This document shows, piece after piece, positions 10,133 through 17,766 of a stretch of DNA of 64,000 bases (its first letter is position 1; each line of letters starts with the position of its first letter). Location: contig CAWANP010000020.1 of assembly GCA_963783445.1 (NCBI GenBank), forward strand, positions 620,001 through 684,000. The letters are read 5' to 3'. The position numbers and the translations under genes are program-made. Origin of the DNA: CAWANP01 sp963783445 (GTDB lineage: Bacteria > Chloroflexota > Anaerolineae > JAAYZQ01). Under the pieces are notes generated by a model that made no database searches, was not told the DNA's origin, and saw nothing but the letters and a program-made list of their open reading frames with translations.

Positions 10133-10429
10133 TCAGGATGCGGCCAGCGGAGGCAGCTCCTTCAGGTATGTCTCATCGACCTGACACCAGACCCAGTCCT
10201 CACCTGGTTCCACGGACTGGATGATGGGGTGTCCTGTCGTTTTCCAATGCTTGCGGGCATGGCGATCTGGCGAAGAGTTGCAGCAACCTACGTACCCGCA
10301 GGTCAGGCACATACGCAGGTGCACCCATGTGCCGCCGATCTTGAGGCACTCCTCACAGCCCTGTACATTCTCCTGTATGGCGACGACTCGTATCTGCTCC
10401 GCGTGGCTACATTGCTTGTCAGTACTCAT
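10133..10429 (-). CDS. Stand-alone UBP-type zinc finger protein
   Basis: 98 residues, ATG 10429 preceded by AAAGGAGAG, a strong ribosome-binding site. An upstream in-frame ATG at 10489 is rejected because that site falls after it. The protein is almost wholly a ZnF-UBP domain: CSHAEQI, CEECLK, CLTCGYVGCC, then HARKHWKTTGHPI and a final VEPGEDWVWCQVDE. In eukaryotes this fold binds the free C-terminal Gly-Gly of ubiquitin. In bacteria it occurs as small single-domain proteins whose ligand is not established, so the name says nothing firm about function. It sits next to an MFS gene and an IS element. Confidence 0.85.
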   Translation of the reverse strand: MSTDKQCSHAEQIRVVAIQENVQGCEECLKIGGTWVHLRMCLTCGYVGCCNSSPDRHARKHWKTTGHPIIQSVEPGEDWVWCQVDETYLKELPPLAAS

Positions 10430-10485
10430 GGTGTCTCTCCTTTGGCGTTGCACTAGCCGGGTCCTTTCATGGAGTGCATCGTCTA

Positions 10486-11915
10486 TCATGATCTGACCCC
10501 TACAACCTCATTTACGGTGAACGGATTTCTATGAATACCTGCTTCAGGCCAAGGAGCGCCCCGTCGTCGATAGTGACTGCGACGAGCCTGTTGTCGCTTG
10601 GCTCGACGCCAGCGAGACCAGGCCAGCCGCAGCTCGCGAGAGCGAGGCGGGAGTGGCAGGGCGATCTCCAGCAGTCGCCGCACCTCCGGGACGCTCAACT
10701 CGGCCAGTTCCGGGTCCGGTGGTTTTTCCCCCGCCGCTTGGCGGATGGAAGCCAACCAGGCGTGAGCCATCATCGAGAGCGTGATGTGACGATGCCAACT
10801 GTGCCAGTACCGCACCTCGTATTCATCCAGACCGGTTTCTCCCTTGCCTTCCTCGATGGTCGTCTCAATACTCCAGCGAGCGGCAGGCCACCTCGGCCAT
10901 GGTCTGCAGCGGAAGTGCTCTGCGGCGCATTGGACAGGTAGTAGGCGATGTCCGTCGGGTCGGTGATGGAACGACGGGCCAGCAACCAACTCTCGGGGCC
11001 AGGCAGTCTTTCTCGGCTTTCCACGACCCGCACTCGGGTCCAGTCATAGGTGACGAGGCCCTTTCTCTCCCTCACTCACGGTCAGTCGCTGCCAGCTATC
11101 CGACGGTTGAGAGGCGATCACCGCTGCGACCGTCTCCGCAGAGGACGCTCCTTCCGCCAAACGAGGCTCGCGTTCTGGGTCGCCCCTTGCTACCAGCAAC
11201 AGGTTCCTCCAACGGCGGACGTTCTCGCCAGACCGGCGTGTGGCACGAGACGCCCAGCACGTACCTCTTTCCCGCCTCGGCTGATCGCGTCGCGCACATA
11301 GGGGGCATCTCCGTACACTTCATCTCCCGCCACCCAGGCCATAGGCACTCCTTGTGCCCAAGCGTGTTCCAGCATCTCCACCGCCAGCTCTGGCTTGGTC
11401 TTAAAGGTCACGTCATGCCGGCTACCTGGGCCTCCCGGCGACGCTGCTCGTCAGCGCACCATTCTTTCGGCAGATAGAGACGCCGGTCCAGAAAGGTACG
11501 CCCGCCAGGAGCAAAGTAGGTCAGAAAGACGCCTACCTGGCAATTCTCCACCTTGCCTGCTGTGCCACGTGTACTGTCGCTTGACACCCACCGACTTGGT
11601 GCCCTTTTTCAGAAAGCCGGTTTCGTCCACGACGCCAATCCCGGCCTCATCTCCGAACTGCTCGACCACAAAACACTGCAACTCATCTCGGACCTCATCC
11701 TCGTCCCACCGCGCACTGTACAGCAGTCGCTGCATCGGCTGCGGATCCTGCTCGCCGACCACCTCTGCCATCTGCCAGCAGTTCTTGCGCTGCACCGGCG
11801 CCAGCAGACCGCGAAGGTACCGACGCGCTGCTTCTCGCGGCTCGCTACGAGCAAAGAAAGGAGCAAAACGAGCTTGGAAATCCTGAAAATCAGTAGGACC
11901 ATCGGTCCAATTCAT
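10486..11915 (-). pseudogene. IS701-family transposase, multiply frameshifted
   Basis: The N-terminal part (11915 leftward, MNWTDGPTDFQDFQARF) has the family's SEPREAARRYLRGLLAP stretch and the first catalytic Asp in GIGVVDETGFLKKGTKSVG. Next comes a block around 11410-11190 with the second Asp in AWVAGDEVYGDAPYV. The last Glu region (ETTIEEGKGETGLDEYEV) is at about 10860. These parts lie in at least four different frames, so the gene as given cannot make a full transposase. The C-terminal frame reads through the terminal repeat to 10486, which suggests yet another base change near the natural stop. It could be a decayed element or an error-rich stretch, since other genes in this window also break. 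Cut-and-paste DDE chemistry is known for the family. Confidence 0.85.
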
Positions 11916-12007
11916 CGGGTATCATGGGTCTCTTCCCTGTTCACGTAGTATTGAGACCATTATCGCACATCATCCTTTATCACACAAACCTCAAGTGAGG
12001 TTGTAGT
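10499..12007 (-). mobile_element. IS701-family insertion sequence, about 1.5 kb
   Basis: Bounded by inverted ends: CTACAACCTCATTT at 10500-10513, and on the other side the complement of CTACAACCTCACTT at 11993-12006 (13 of 14 match). The single transposase fills the interior. No clear 4-base target duplication can be read next to these ends, so the exact borders may differ by a few bases. Confidence 0.7.
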
Positions 12008-12117
12008 ACTAGCAGATCTTGTTTAGTTGTGATTATATCATTAAAATAAGATAAAGTCAAGAGGATTGGAGGCCATGAGCATGAGGGGGAGCGAGAAAGA
12101 CGGTTCCAGATATCACA

Positions 12118-12152
12118 TGCGTCTATCGTCAGACTTTCTGACGATAGACGCA
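12118..12152. repeat. Perfect 16-bp stem, 3-base loop inverted repeat
   Basis: TGCGTCTATCGTCAGA at 12118-12133, loop CTT, then the exact complement to 12152. There is no T run on either side, so it is not an ordinary terminator. It lies in the gene-free stretch 12008-12253 next to the IS element. The rest of that stretch is AT-rich at 12020-12060 and otherwise shows no gene. Confidence 0.7.
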
Positions 12153-12253
12153 AGGTACTGGTAGCTCTGCATGCTCATTGAACACGGCGTCGTGCAGTGG
12201 CCGGAGCAGAGTCTGGTGCGGGCCAGCAAGGAGTTGAGGCTACAGGCGTTGGG

Positions 12254-12763
12254 CTACCATTCGCCAGCATACTCTGTGCGATATGGTTTCAGCTGGTCTG
12301 TCGTGTAGATCCAGAGTAACTCGATGAGCTGGCGGGTGTGCAGAAGGTCGTGGGCCACCCAGGACGCAAAAACATCACCAGCCCTGATTGGCCCCCAGGG
12401 AGCTTGGTAGGTTAGTTCCCAATCGGGTCCGGCAAGCTGGCGAAGCCAGGCCAGGGATGCCTCTCGGGCAGAGAGGAATCCGTCCAGGGATGCTGCCAGG
12501 TCCCTTTCGTTGTACCTGCGTTCCGTTACCCAGCCTCCGGGATCAATCCCTGGCCAGGGCTCACCCGGACGATGGAGTGTGTAGTCGATGCGGACGCGGA
12601 AATCCTCTCGCTCTTCATCCCAAAGATGGTTGATCACCTCGAGGATCGACCAGGTGTCTGGGTCTGGCTTCCAGCGCGCTCGTTGGTCCGATACATTCTG
12701 TACCAATGCGCTGATTCCGGCAGCACTATTGGCCATCTGTGCGGTAAGACGCTCAATATCCAT
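12254..12763 (-). CDS. DinB-like four-helix metal-binding protein
   Basis: 169 residues, ATG 12763. The pattern of the DinB/YfiT superfamily is clear: a first helix, then WSILEVINHLWDEE with the first metal His, a middle region ending in REASLAWLRQL, and VAHDLLHTRQLIELL carrying the second and third His residues. The superfamily folds as a four-helix bundle binding Ni or Zn. It includes thiol transferases that use bacillithiol or mycothiol as well as many members of unknown function. The C-terminus (LKPYRTEYAGEW) is a common ending in the family. No close partner gene shows its substrate, and the ribosome-binding site is weak. Confidence 0.85.
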   Translation of the reverse strand: MDIERLTAQMANSAAGISALVQNVSDQRARWKPDPDTWSILEVINHLWDEEREDFRVRIDYTLHRPGEPWPGIDPGGWVTERRYNERDLAASLDGFLSAREASLAWLRQLAGPDWELTYQAPWGPIRAGDVFASWVAHDLLHTRQLIELLWIYTTDQLKPYRTEYAGEW

Positions 12764-12847
12764 CTGTCATTCCTCGCTTCGATCTGGTAGCGCACCCAGC
12801 CACAATGTGCAGGGGGCTCAAAGACTGCCTTGGGCGAATGCTGGGAT

Positions 12848-13774
12848 TCAACAGCCTTGTTCCCACAGCGATTCTGGATAGATGCCACGGCGGATCAAGG
12901 CCCGTACCTCGTGTCTTACCCAGGCCATGTCCTGCTGGTAGGTGACCCCAAACCACTTGTCGCCGGAGGGCAGAACCCTGACCCTGACCCGGCTTTCTTG
13001 GACGAGCTGTCCGACCACTTGGGGAAGAAAGAACTCGGCCTTCTGGATGTCCTGCGAGTTTTCGCGGAGAAAGGGTGGGAAATGGGCATCCAGCTCGGAA
13101 AAGAGGCTGGGGGTGAACCCCCAGCAGTTCATGGAGACATCGCTGTTCAGGGGTATCTCGATCCAGTTTCCACCGCCGTCTATGTATCCGGCCGTCTCGC
13201 CAAACCTCTCTATCCGGGTCCGTTCGTGGACCTCGACCAGATAGCCAGCCTCGTCCACGGTGCATATGCCACGTGCGACGTGGCCGTGCTCTGTCAAAGT
13301 GTTCTCCAACAGATAGCCGACCATGCAATAATCGGGTACCGCCTCCGGGCCTTGCGCTTTCCCGAGATGGCGGCTCAGGGCCTGATAGGCGGAGCGCCCG
13401 TAAAAGTCGTCGGCATTGATCACAGCAAAGGGGGTCTTGACTGCGTCGCGGCACGTCCAAGTCGCGTGCGCAGTGCCCCACGGTTTCTGTCTTCCAGGTG
13501 GGATCTCAAAACCCTGGGGCAGATCCTCCAGTCTCTGGATCACATAGGTGGTTTCACATTGTCCTTCGATGGTCTGGCCGACCCGGTCTCGGAAGGCTTT
13601 CTCTATAGTAGCCGATATGACAAAGACAACCTGGCCAAATCCTGCCCTCAGGGCATCATAGATCGAATAATCAAGGATGATCTCTCCATTGGGGCCAATG
13701 GGATCGATCTGCTTCAATCCGCCATAGCGGCTACCGATACCGGCTGCCAGGACGACGAGTGTAGGTTTGAGCAT
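12848..13774 (-). CDS. NDP-sugar pyrophosphorylase-like nucleotidyltransferase
   Basis: 308 residues from ATG 13774, which has GAGAGG seven bases upstream; the longer frame to 13825 lacks a site. The nucleotide-binding loop is LAAGIGSRYGGLKQ, followed by PNGEIILDYSIYDA. A metal-binding INADDFYG follows at about residue 110, and GGNWIEIPLNSD later. The C-terminal part lacks a hexapeptide-repeat acyltransferase domain. Relatives activate sugar-1-phosphates with NTPs, but the usual GxGxRxxPxTxxxPK loop is altered here (GIGSRYGGLKQIDPIG). This defines a subgroup of less certain substrate. It is separated by about 90 bases from the amidohydrolase upstream on the same strand. Confidence 0.8.
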   Translation of the reverse strand: MLKPTLVVLAAGIGSRYGGLKQIDPIGPNGEIILDYSIYDALRAGFGQVVFVISATIEKAFRDRVGQTIEGQCETTYVIQRLEDLPQGFEIPPGRQKPWGTAHATWTCRDAVKTPFAVINADDFYGRSAYQALSRHLGKAQGPEAVPDYCMVGYLLENTLTEHGHVARGICTVDEAGYLVEVHERTRIERFGETAGYIDGGGNWIEIPLNSDVSMNCWGFTPSLFSELDAHFPPFLRENSQDIQKAEFFLPQVVGQLVQESRVRVRVLPSGDKWFGVTYQQDMAWVRHEVRALIRRGIYPESLWEQGC

Positions 13775-13862
13775 GGTACCTCTCTTGTCGTAGACAATCC
13801 CGCTGGGCCTGTCACAAATGGACACCCTGGCGAGAGTTCTTTCTGGTCTCCATCTGGTGTTT

Positions 13863-14861
13863 CTATGCGAGTCCGGGGATCAAGCGCCGCGCATTGCCGG
13901 AATACAGCTTTTCCAGGACTGTGGCGGGGAGGGCGATGGCCTCCACCTTCCATCGCCCTTGAATCGGGTAGGGATGGTCGATTTGTCTCTCGCTTGTCTC
14001 GAAAAAACGCCAGTGGGCGTCGTAGAACTGCTTGATCGTAGCGGCGTCGATATGTTCTGGCTCGTCAAAAACATCCCAGCCGAGCGTCAGGTCGGTGCCA
14101 AACAGCACTCGGTCTTGGTGCTTCAGAAAAAACGACCGTACCTTCTCCACCGGGTGGCGGCCGAGCTCGCCGATACGAGCTGTGATGTCTATGTGAAAGT
14201 TGGGATAACGATCCAAACAGGCATCCACATAGTCCAGGTCTTCCGGATAGTTGCCCAGGTGCGCGCCGATAAAGATGGTGCCAGCATGCCGCTCGATGAC
14301 ACGGTTGCGTTGGGCCAGCAAGGTATCATGATCAGGAAACTCGGGTTTGCCAAAATGCCAGTCGGGATGGGCCTGGAGTTCCTCCCATCGCTCGTTGTCT
14401 GCCGTCAGGGGTTGGAAAAAGGCCACAGGATCGGCGATGTGCATGAGGACGGGTACAGCTAGCTCGCCAGCCTTGGCCCACAGCGGGTCCAGGCGGGGGT
14501 CGTCGACCCGGATGAGCTGGCCGCCGATGTCCCTGTGGCGCAGCCCCAATTCTTTGAAAATCTTGAGTCCGCGAGCCCCGGCCTCCACCTTGCGCAACAG
14601 ATCGTGGGCCATGCGTAGGCCAAAGCCAGGGGCTATCTGGCTAAAATCGGGCGTGGAAAAATAGATCACGCGATCACCCAGCACGTTTCGGAAAGCGCGC
14701 AGCCCCTCCGGCACAGGGATGCCCAGTGCTTCGAGCGTGCCCAGGTTGACCACCCGGCTTAGGTAGTTGGCCTCCATGATTTCAGCCAGCATGGTCGCCA
14801 TGTCCGGGTGTATATGTGTGTGCATGTCAATGACTGTTCGTTGATGCGCAGTGGCCATCAT
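13863..14861 (-). CDS. Amidohydrolase (TIM-barrel metal-dependent hydrolase)
   Basis: 332 residues. Start chosen at ATG 14861, which has GAGGTAAA nine bases upstream; the frame is open to 14936. The metal-binding HTHIH motif comes right after the first strand (VIDMHTHIHPDM). A strand-ending VLMHIADP lies mid-protein, GAHLGNYPED gives a third metal His, and LFGTDLTLGW holds the conserved barrel Asp. This matches the amidohydrolase_2 group (PF04909), which includes decarboxylases and lactone or amide hydrolases. The substrate cannot be read from sequence. The gene lies one base short of overlapping region with a TSUP transporter upstream (77 bases), so the two may work together, for instance uptake or export of an organic acid followed by hydrolysis. 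Confidence 0.85.
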   Translation of the reverse strand: MMATAHQRTVIDMHTHIHPDMATMLAEIMEANYLSRVVNLGTLEALGIPVPEGLRAFRNVLGDRVIYFSTPDFSQIAPGFGLRMAHDLLRKVEAGARGLKIFKELGLRHRDIGGQLIRVDDPRLDPLWAKAGELAVPVLMHIADPVAFFQPLTADNERWEELQAHPDWHFGKPEFPDHDTLLAQRNRVIERHAGTIFIGAHLGNYPEDLDYVDACLDRYPNFHIDITARIGELGRHPVEKVRSFFLKHQDRVLFGTDLTLGWDVFDEPEHIDAATIKQFYDAHWRFFETSERQIDHPYPIQGRWKVEAIALPATVLEKLYSGNARRLIPGLA

Positions 14862-14937
14862 GTTGGTTTTACCTCGGACAAGCTTGTGCTCTTGGGGTGA
14901 TGTTCCATCGCATGGAATTTGGTTGGCCAGGGTCATT

Positions 14938-15663
14938 TCAGAACAGGTTCAAACCGGAGGCAATGGCTGCAATCCCAGTCAGGATCAGCACCCCTAGGGT
15001 GATCTGCTGGAACCGGGCCTGGTTGATGCGCCGCGCCAACCACACACCTGCCAACGTTCCGATCGCTACAGCTGGCAGCAACCCCACCCAGTGCACCAAG
15101 ACTTCCCTGGTAATCAGCCCTCCGATGAGCAGGGACAGCACCGCCACCAGCCCGACACAGGTAAAGTACAGGACGAGATTGGCCCGGAAAGACTGTTTGG
15201 GCATCTCCTGGTTCGAAAAGAAGAGAATCACCGGCGGCCCCGGAATCCCAGTACTGCCACCCAGGGCGCCGCCCGCCAGCCCCACCGGCACCGAGGCCAG
15301 CTTCTCGTTGCGCACCGACCACCGCCATCCGGCCAGCATGGCCAGGGCAGACACGACCACCACCGCGCCCACCAGAATGCGCAGGGTTTGGGGAGCCAGG
15401 ATCAAGAGCAGATAGGTGCCCAGGGGCACGCCAATGATGCCTGCCAGGAGCAACGGCCACATCCGCTTCAGGTTGATCCACTTCCTGGCTTCTATCAGTA
15501 CTGCAATCTGCAGTACTGTTGAAAGGAGTTGGACAAGGGGCACCACGACCTTGGGCGGTATCAGGATCATCAAGATTGGTACGGCAATGATCGCAAATCC
15601 GAAACCGGTGAGACCCGCGACAAGGCTGGCCAGGAGAACAGTAATGAAGGTGAGAATGAACAT
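14938..15663 (-). CDS. TSUP-family (TauE/SafE-like) anion transporter
   Basis: 241 residues from ATG 15663 (AAGGTA upstream); the frame extends to 15759 but the extra 32 residues are not family-like. Eight hydrophobic segments in two similar halves. The first half has LVAGLTGFGFAIIAVPIL, the family's Gly-rich signature. The second has VGLAGGALGGSTGIPGPPVI, the matching inverted-repeat motif. The family moves sulfite, sulfoacetate, sulfonates or other small organic anions. Its position directly upstream of an amidohydrolase on the same strand suggests a shared substrate, which is inference only. Confidence 0.85.
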   Translation of the reverse strand: MFILTFITVLLASLVAGLTGFGFAIIAVPILMILIPPKVVVPLVQLLSTVLQIAVLIEARKWINLKRMWPLLLAGIIGVPLGTYLLLILAPQTLRILVGAVVVVSALAMLAGWRWSVRNEKLASVPVGLAGGALGGSTGIPGPPVILFFSNQEMPKQSFRANLVLYFTCVGLVAVLSLLIGGLITREVLVHWVGLLPAVAIGTLAGVWLARRINQARFQQITLGVLILTGIAAIASGLNLF

Positions 15664-15863
15664 ATTTGAGGATACCTTGGCCAGTACCTGCCTGTGCTGT
15701 GGTCTGGTGTCCTGTACATTGCCAAGGCAAAGTGTAGCACATCCGGCCTGGATATGCAAGACTGCTCACGGATGGGCGTCTCCTTCCAGCCTCGGGTCAG
15801 ATCGGGGGAAATGCTGCGAGCTACGCTCAAGTGGCGGGCAGGGCCACCCGAGACAGGGCGCCT

Positions 15864-16709
15864 CTACAGCTTGCGCAAGCGTGGATCAACAATCTCGCGG
15901 AGCCGATCCCCGGCCAGGTTGAAGACGAGTACCGCGGCAAAAATGATCGCACCCGTGGCGATCACAAACCACGGCGCCTGATAGAGATAGGCATGGGCGT
16001 GCTGGAGCATATTCCCCCAGGACGCTGTTGGGGGCTGGATTCCCAGTCCGAGGTAGCTTAGGCCCGATTCGATGAGAATCGCTATGGCAATCCCCAGCGT
16101 GACCTGTACGGTGATAGGGGCGACCGTGTTGGGCAGGATGGCATGGGACAGGATCCGCCGGTCTTTGGCGCCAATGGCCTTGCTGGCCAGCACGAACTCG
16201 CGTTCCTTGAGAGCCAGAACGCTGCCGCGTACCAGGCGTGCAAATCGGGGGACAAAGACGATGGCAATGGTCAAGACAACGTTTACGGCCGATGCCCCAA
16301 AGCTGGCAATGATCAACAGGGCCAGCAGGACGGCTGGAAAGGCTAGCAGAGCATCCTGAATGCGCATGATGACGGCATCAACTGGGCCGCCATAGTAGCC
16401 GGAAACCAGACCCAGTGGCACGCCGACCAAGGTGGCCAGCGCCACCGAGCCGATCCCCACCAGGAGCGCGACGCGCCCTCCGTAGATGAGCCGGCTGAGG
16501 ATGTCCCGGCCAAACTGGTCTGTCCCCAACCAGTAGTTCCCGGATGGGGGTTGAAGGGCATCCTTGGGATGCTGCTCGTAGGGGGAATAGGGTGCAAGGA
16601 CCCCGGGGATGAGAATGGTCAGCAGAAAAAAGATCATGACGGCTAGCACGATGGCGAAAGACCAGTCGCGCCGCAGATAGTTCAGACTCTTAATCAAGGT
16701 TTTGTTCAT
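15864..16709 (-). CDS. dppC: Peptide/nickel-type ABC permease, DppC subunit
   Basis: 281 residues. ATG 16709 overlaps the last base of the upstream dppB stop (TGATG), a clear translational coupling. Features of the DppC/OppC family: N-terminal membrane helix after a short basic tail (FAIVLAVMIFFLLTILIPGVLAP), the periplasmic LGTDQFGRDILSRLIYGGR motif, and the EAA-like cytoplasmic loop VLASKAIGAKDRRILSHAILPN. Six helices in total. It forms the inner-membrane channel with DppB. Neither ATPase (DppD/DppF) is present in the window, so the system must use ATPases encoded elsewhere. Confidence 0.95.
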   Translation of the reverse strand: MNKTLIKSLNYLRRDWSFAIVLAVMIFFLLTILIPGVLAPYSPYEQHPKDALQPPSGNYWLGTDQFGRDILSRLIYGGRVALLVGIGSVALATLVGVPLGLVSGYYGGPVDAVIMRIQDALLAFPAVLLALLIIASFGASAVNVVLTIAIVFVPRFARLVRGSVLALKEREFVLASKAIGAKDRRILSHAILPNTVAPITVQVTLGIAIAILIESGLSYLGLGIQPPTASWGNMLQHAHAYLYQAPWFVIATGAIIFAAVLVFNLAGDRLREIVDPRLRKL

Positions 16710-17674
16710 CAGGCTTTGTACTGTTCGCGGATGCGAGGATTCAGAAAAGCATAGCCCACATCGACTGAAAAGTTGATCATGGTATAGGCAACGGCAATGA
16801 GCACGATGGCCGCTTGGACCAAGTTGTAGTCTCGATTGTAGACCCCTTGGAGGGTCAGCCAACCTATCCCCGACCAGCCAAAGATCTGTTCTACCAGGAC
16901 CACTCCCCCCAACAAAGCGCCAACCTCGATGCCCATCACTGTCAGCAAGGGGATGAAGGCATTCCGCAGGGCGTGGCGCGACAGGACAAGCCGTTCGTGC
17001 AACCCCTTGGCCCGGGCTGTCCGAATATAGTCCTCGTTGAGGACTTCTATCATGTCAGCCCGCAGGAAGCGGGTGAAAGTGGCCGTGAGGTAGAACGAGA
17101 GCGTCACGGCAGGCATCAGCACCCGTTTCAGACTTTCTGCTGGATCCTCGGTAAAGGGTACATAGCCTGCGGGGGGCAGCCAGTTCAGCTTCACGGAAAA
17201 GATCAGGATCAGCGTCAGGCCCAGCCAAATTGCCGGTACGGCTACACCGGCTACGGCGAAGGCCATGATCGCCCGGTCCAAGGTTGTTCCCTGTTTGAGG
17301 GCCGCCACGATCCCAAGCGGGATAGATATCACCAGAGAGATCAAAAAGGCGACGAGGGCGAGCATGATTGTCGCGGGCAGGGTACCGGCGATCATCTCCA
17401 TAACCGAGCGCCCGCTCCGGCTGGAATCACCAAAGTCCCCTTGCAGGACTGAACCCAGCCAGATGGCGTACTGGACCAAGATGGGCTTGTCCAACCCCAT
17501 CTCGTGGCGCAGTCGCTCCAAGGCCGCCTGGTTCTCGGGCCTGGCGGCCGCTCTTCCCATGCGCATGACGGCCGGATCACCTGGCGCCAACTGCATGGAG
17601 ACAAAGACCACCAGCGAGATGATGAATAGAACCGGAATCAGCTGCAGTGCCCTGCGAATAAAGTACCGTCCCAC
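16709..17674 (-). CDS. dppB: Peptide/nickel-type ABC permease, DppB subunit
   Basis: 321 residues, ATG 17674. Typical DppB/OppB features: start MGRYFIRRALQLIPVLFIISL, the LAPGDP motif after helix 1, a periplasmic loop with LRHEMGLDKPILVQYAIWL, the coupling loop IRTARAKGLHERLVLSRHALRNAF, and a C-terminal DVGYAFLNPRIR. Length is normal. It lies downstream of the binding-protein gene, separated by a strong hairpin (17716-17752), and overlaps dppC by one base. The transported solute could be oligopeptides, sugars or nickel; the family name is not proof of substrate. Confidence 0.95.
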   Translation of the reverse strand: MGRYFIRRALQLIPVLFIISLVVFVSMQLAPGDPAVMRMGRAAARPENQAALERLRHEMGLDKPILVQYAIWLGSVLQGDFGDSSRSGRSVMEMIAGTLPATIMLALVAFLISLVISIPLGIVAALKQGTTLDRAIMAFAVAGVAVPAIWLGLTLILIFSVKLNWLPPAGYVPFTEDPAESLKRVLMPAVTLSFYLTATFTRFLRADMIEVLNEDYIRTARAKGLHERLVLSRHALRNAFIPLLTVMGIEVGALLGGVVLVEQIFGWSGIGWLTLQGVYNRDYNLVQAAIVLIAVAYTMINFSVDVGYAFLNPRIREQYKA

Positions 17675-17715
17675 GCCCTTGTGCTCCTCGTCGAGATTCT
17701 GTTTGGCGCGCCACA

Positions 17716-17752
17716 GGGCGCAAGCTGGCAGGCATCCTGCCAGCTTGCGCCC
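17716..17752. repeat. Strong intercistronic hairpin in the peptide-transport operon
   Basis: Perfect 17-bp stem (GGGCGCAAGCTGGCAGG and its complement) with loop CAT, between the binding-protein stop (17767) and dppB start (17674). It lacks a T run, so it is more likely an mRNA-stabilising or partial-attenuation hairpin than a full terminator. That would keep the binding protein more abundant than the permeases. Confidence 0.8.
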
Positions 17753-17766
17753 GTAGGGCTCAGAGG

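Noticed and set aside
12153..12253. Remnant gene between the IS element and the DinB-like gene
   Set aside because: No frame of useful length or recognisable motif could be read on either strand.
12830..14035. 401-residue plus-strand frame opposite the nucleotidyltransferase and amidohydrolase
   Set aside because: Both opposite genes carry clear motifs and ribosome-binding sites; the frame is a GC-related shadow.
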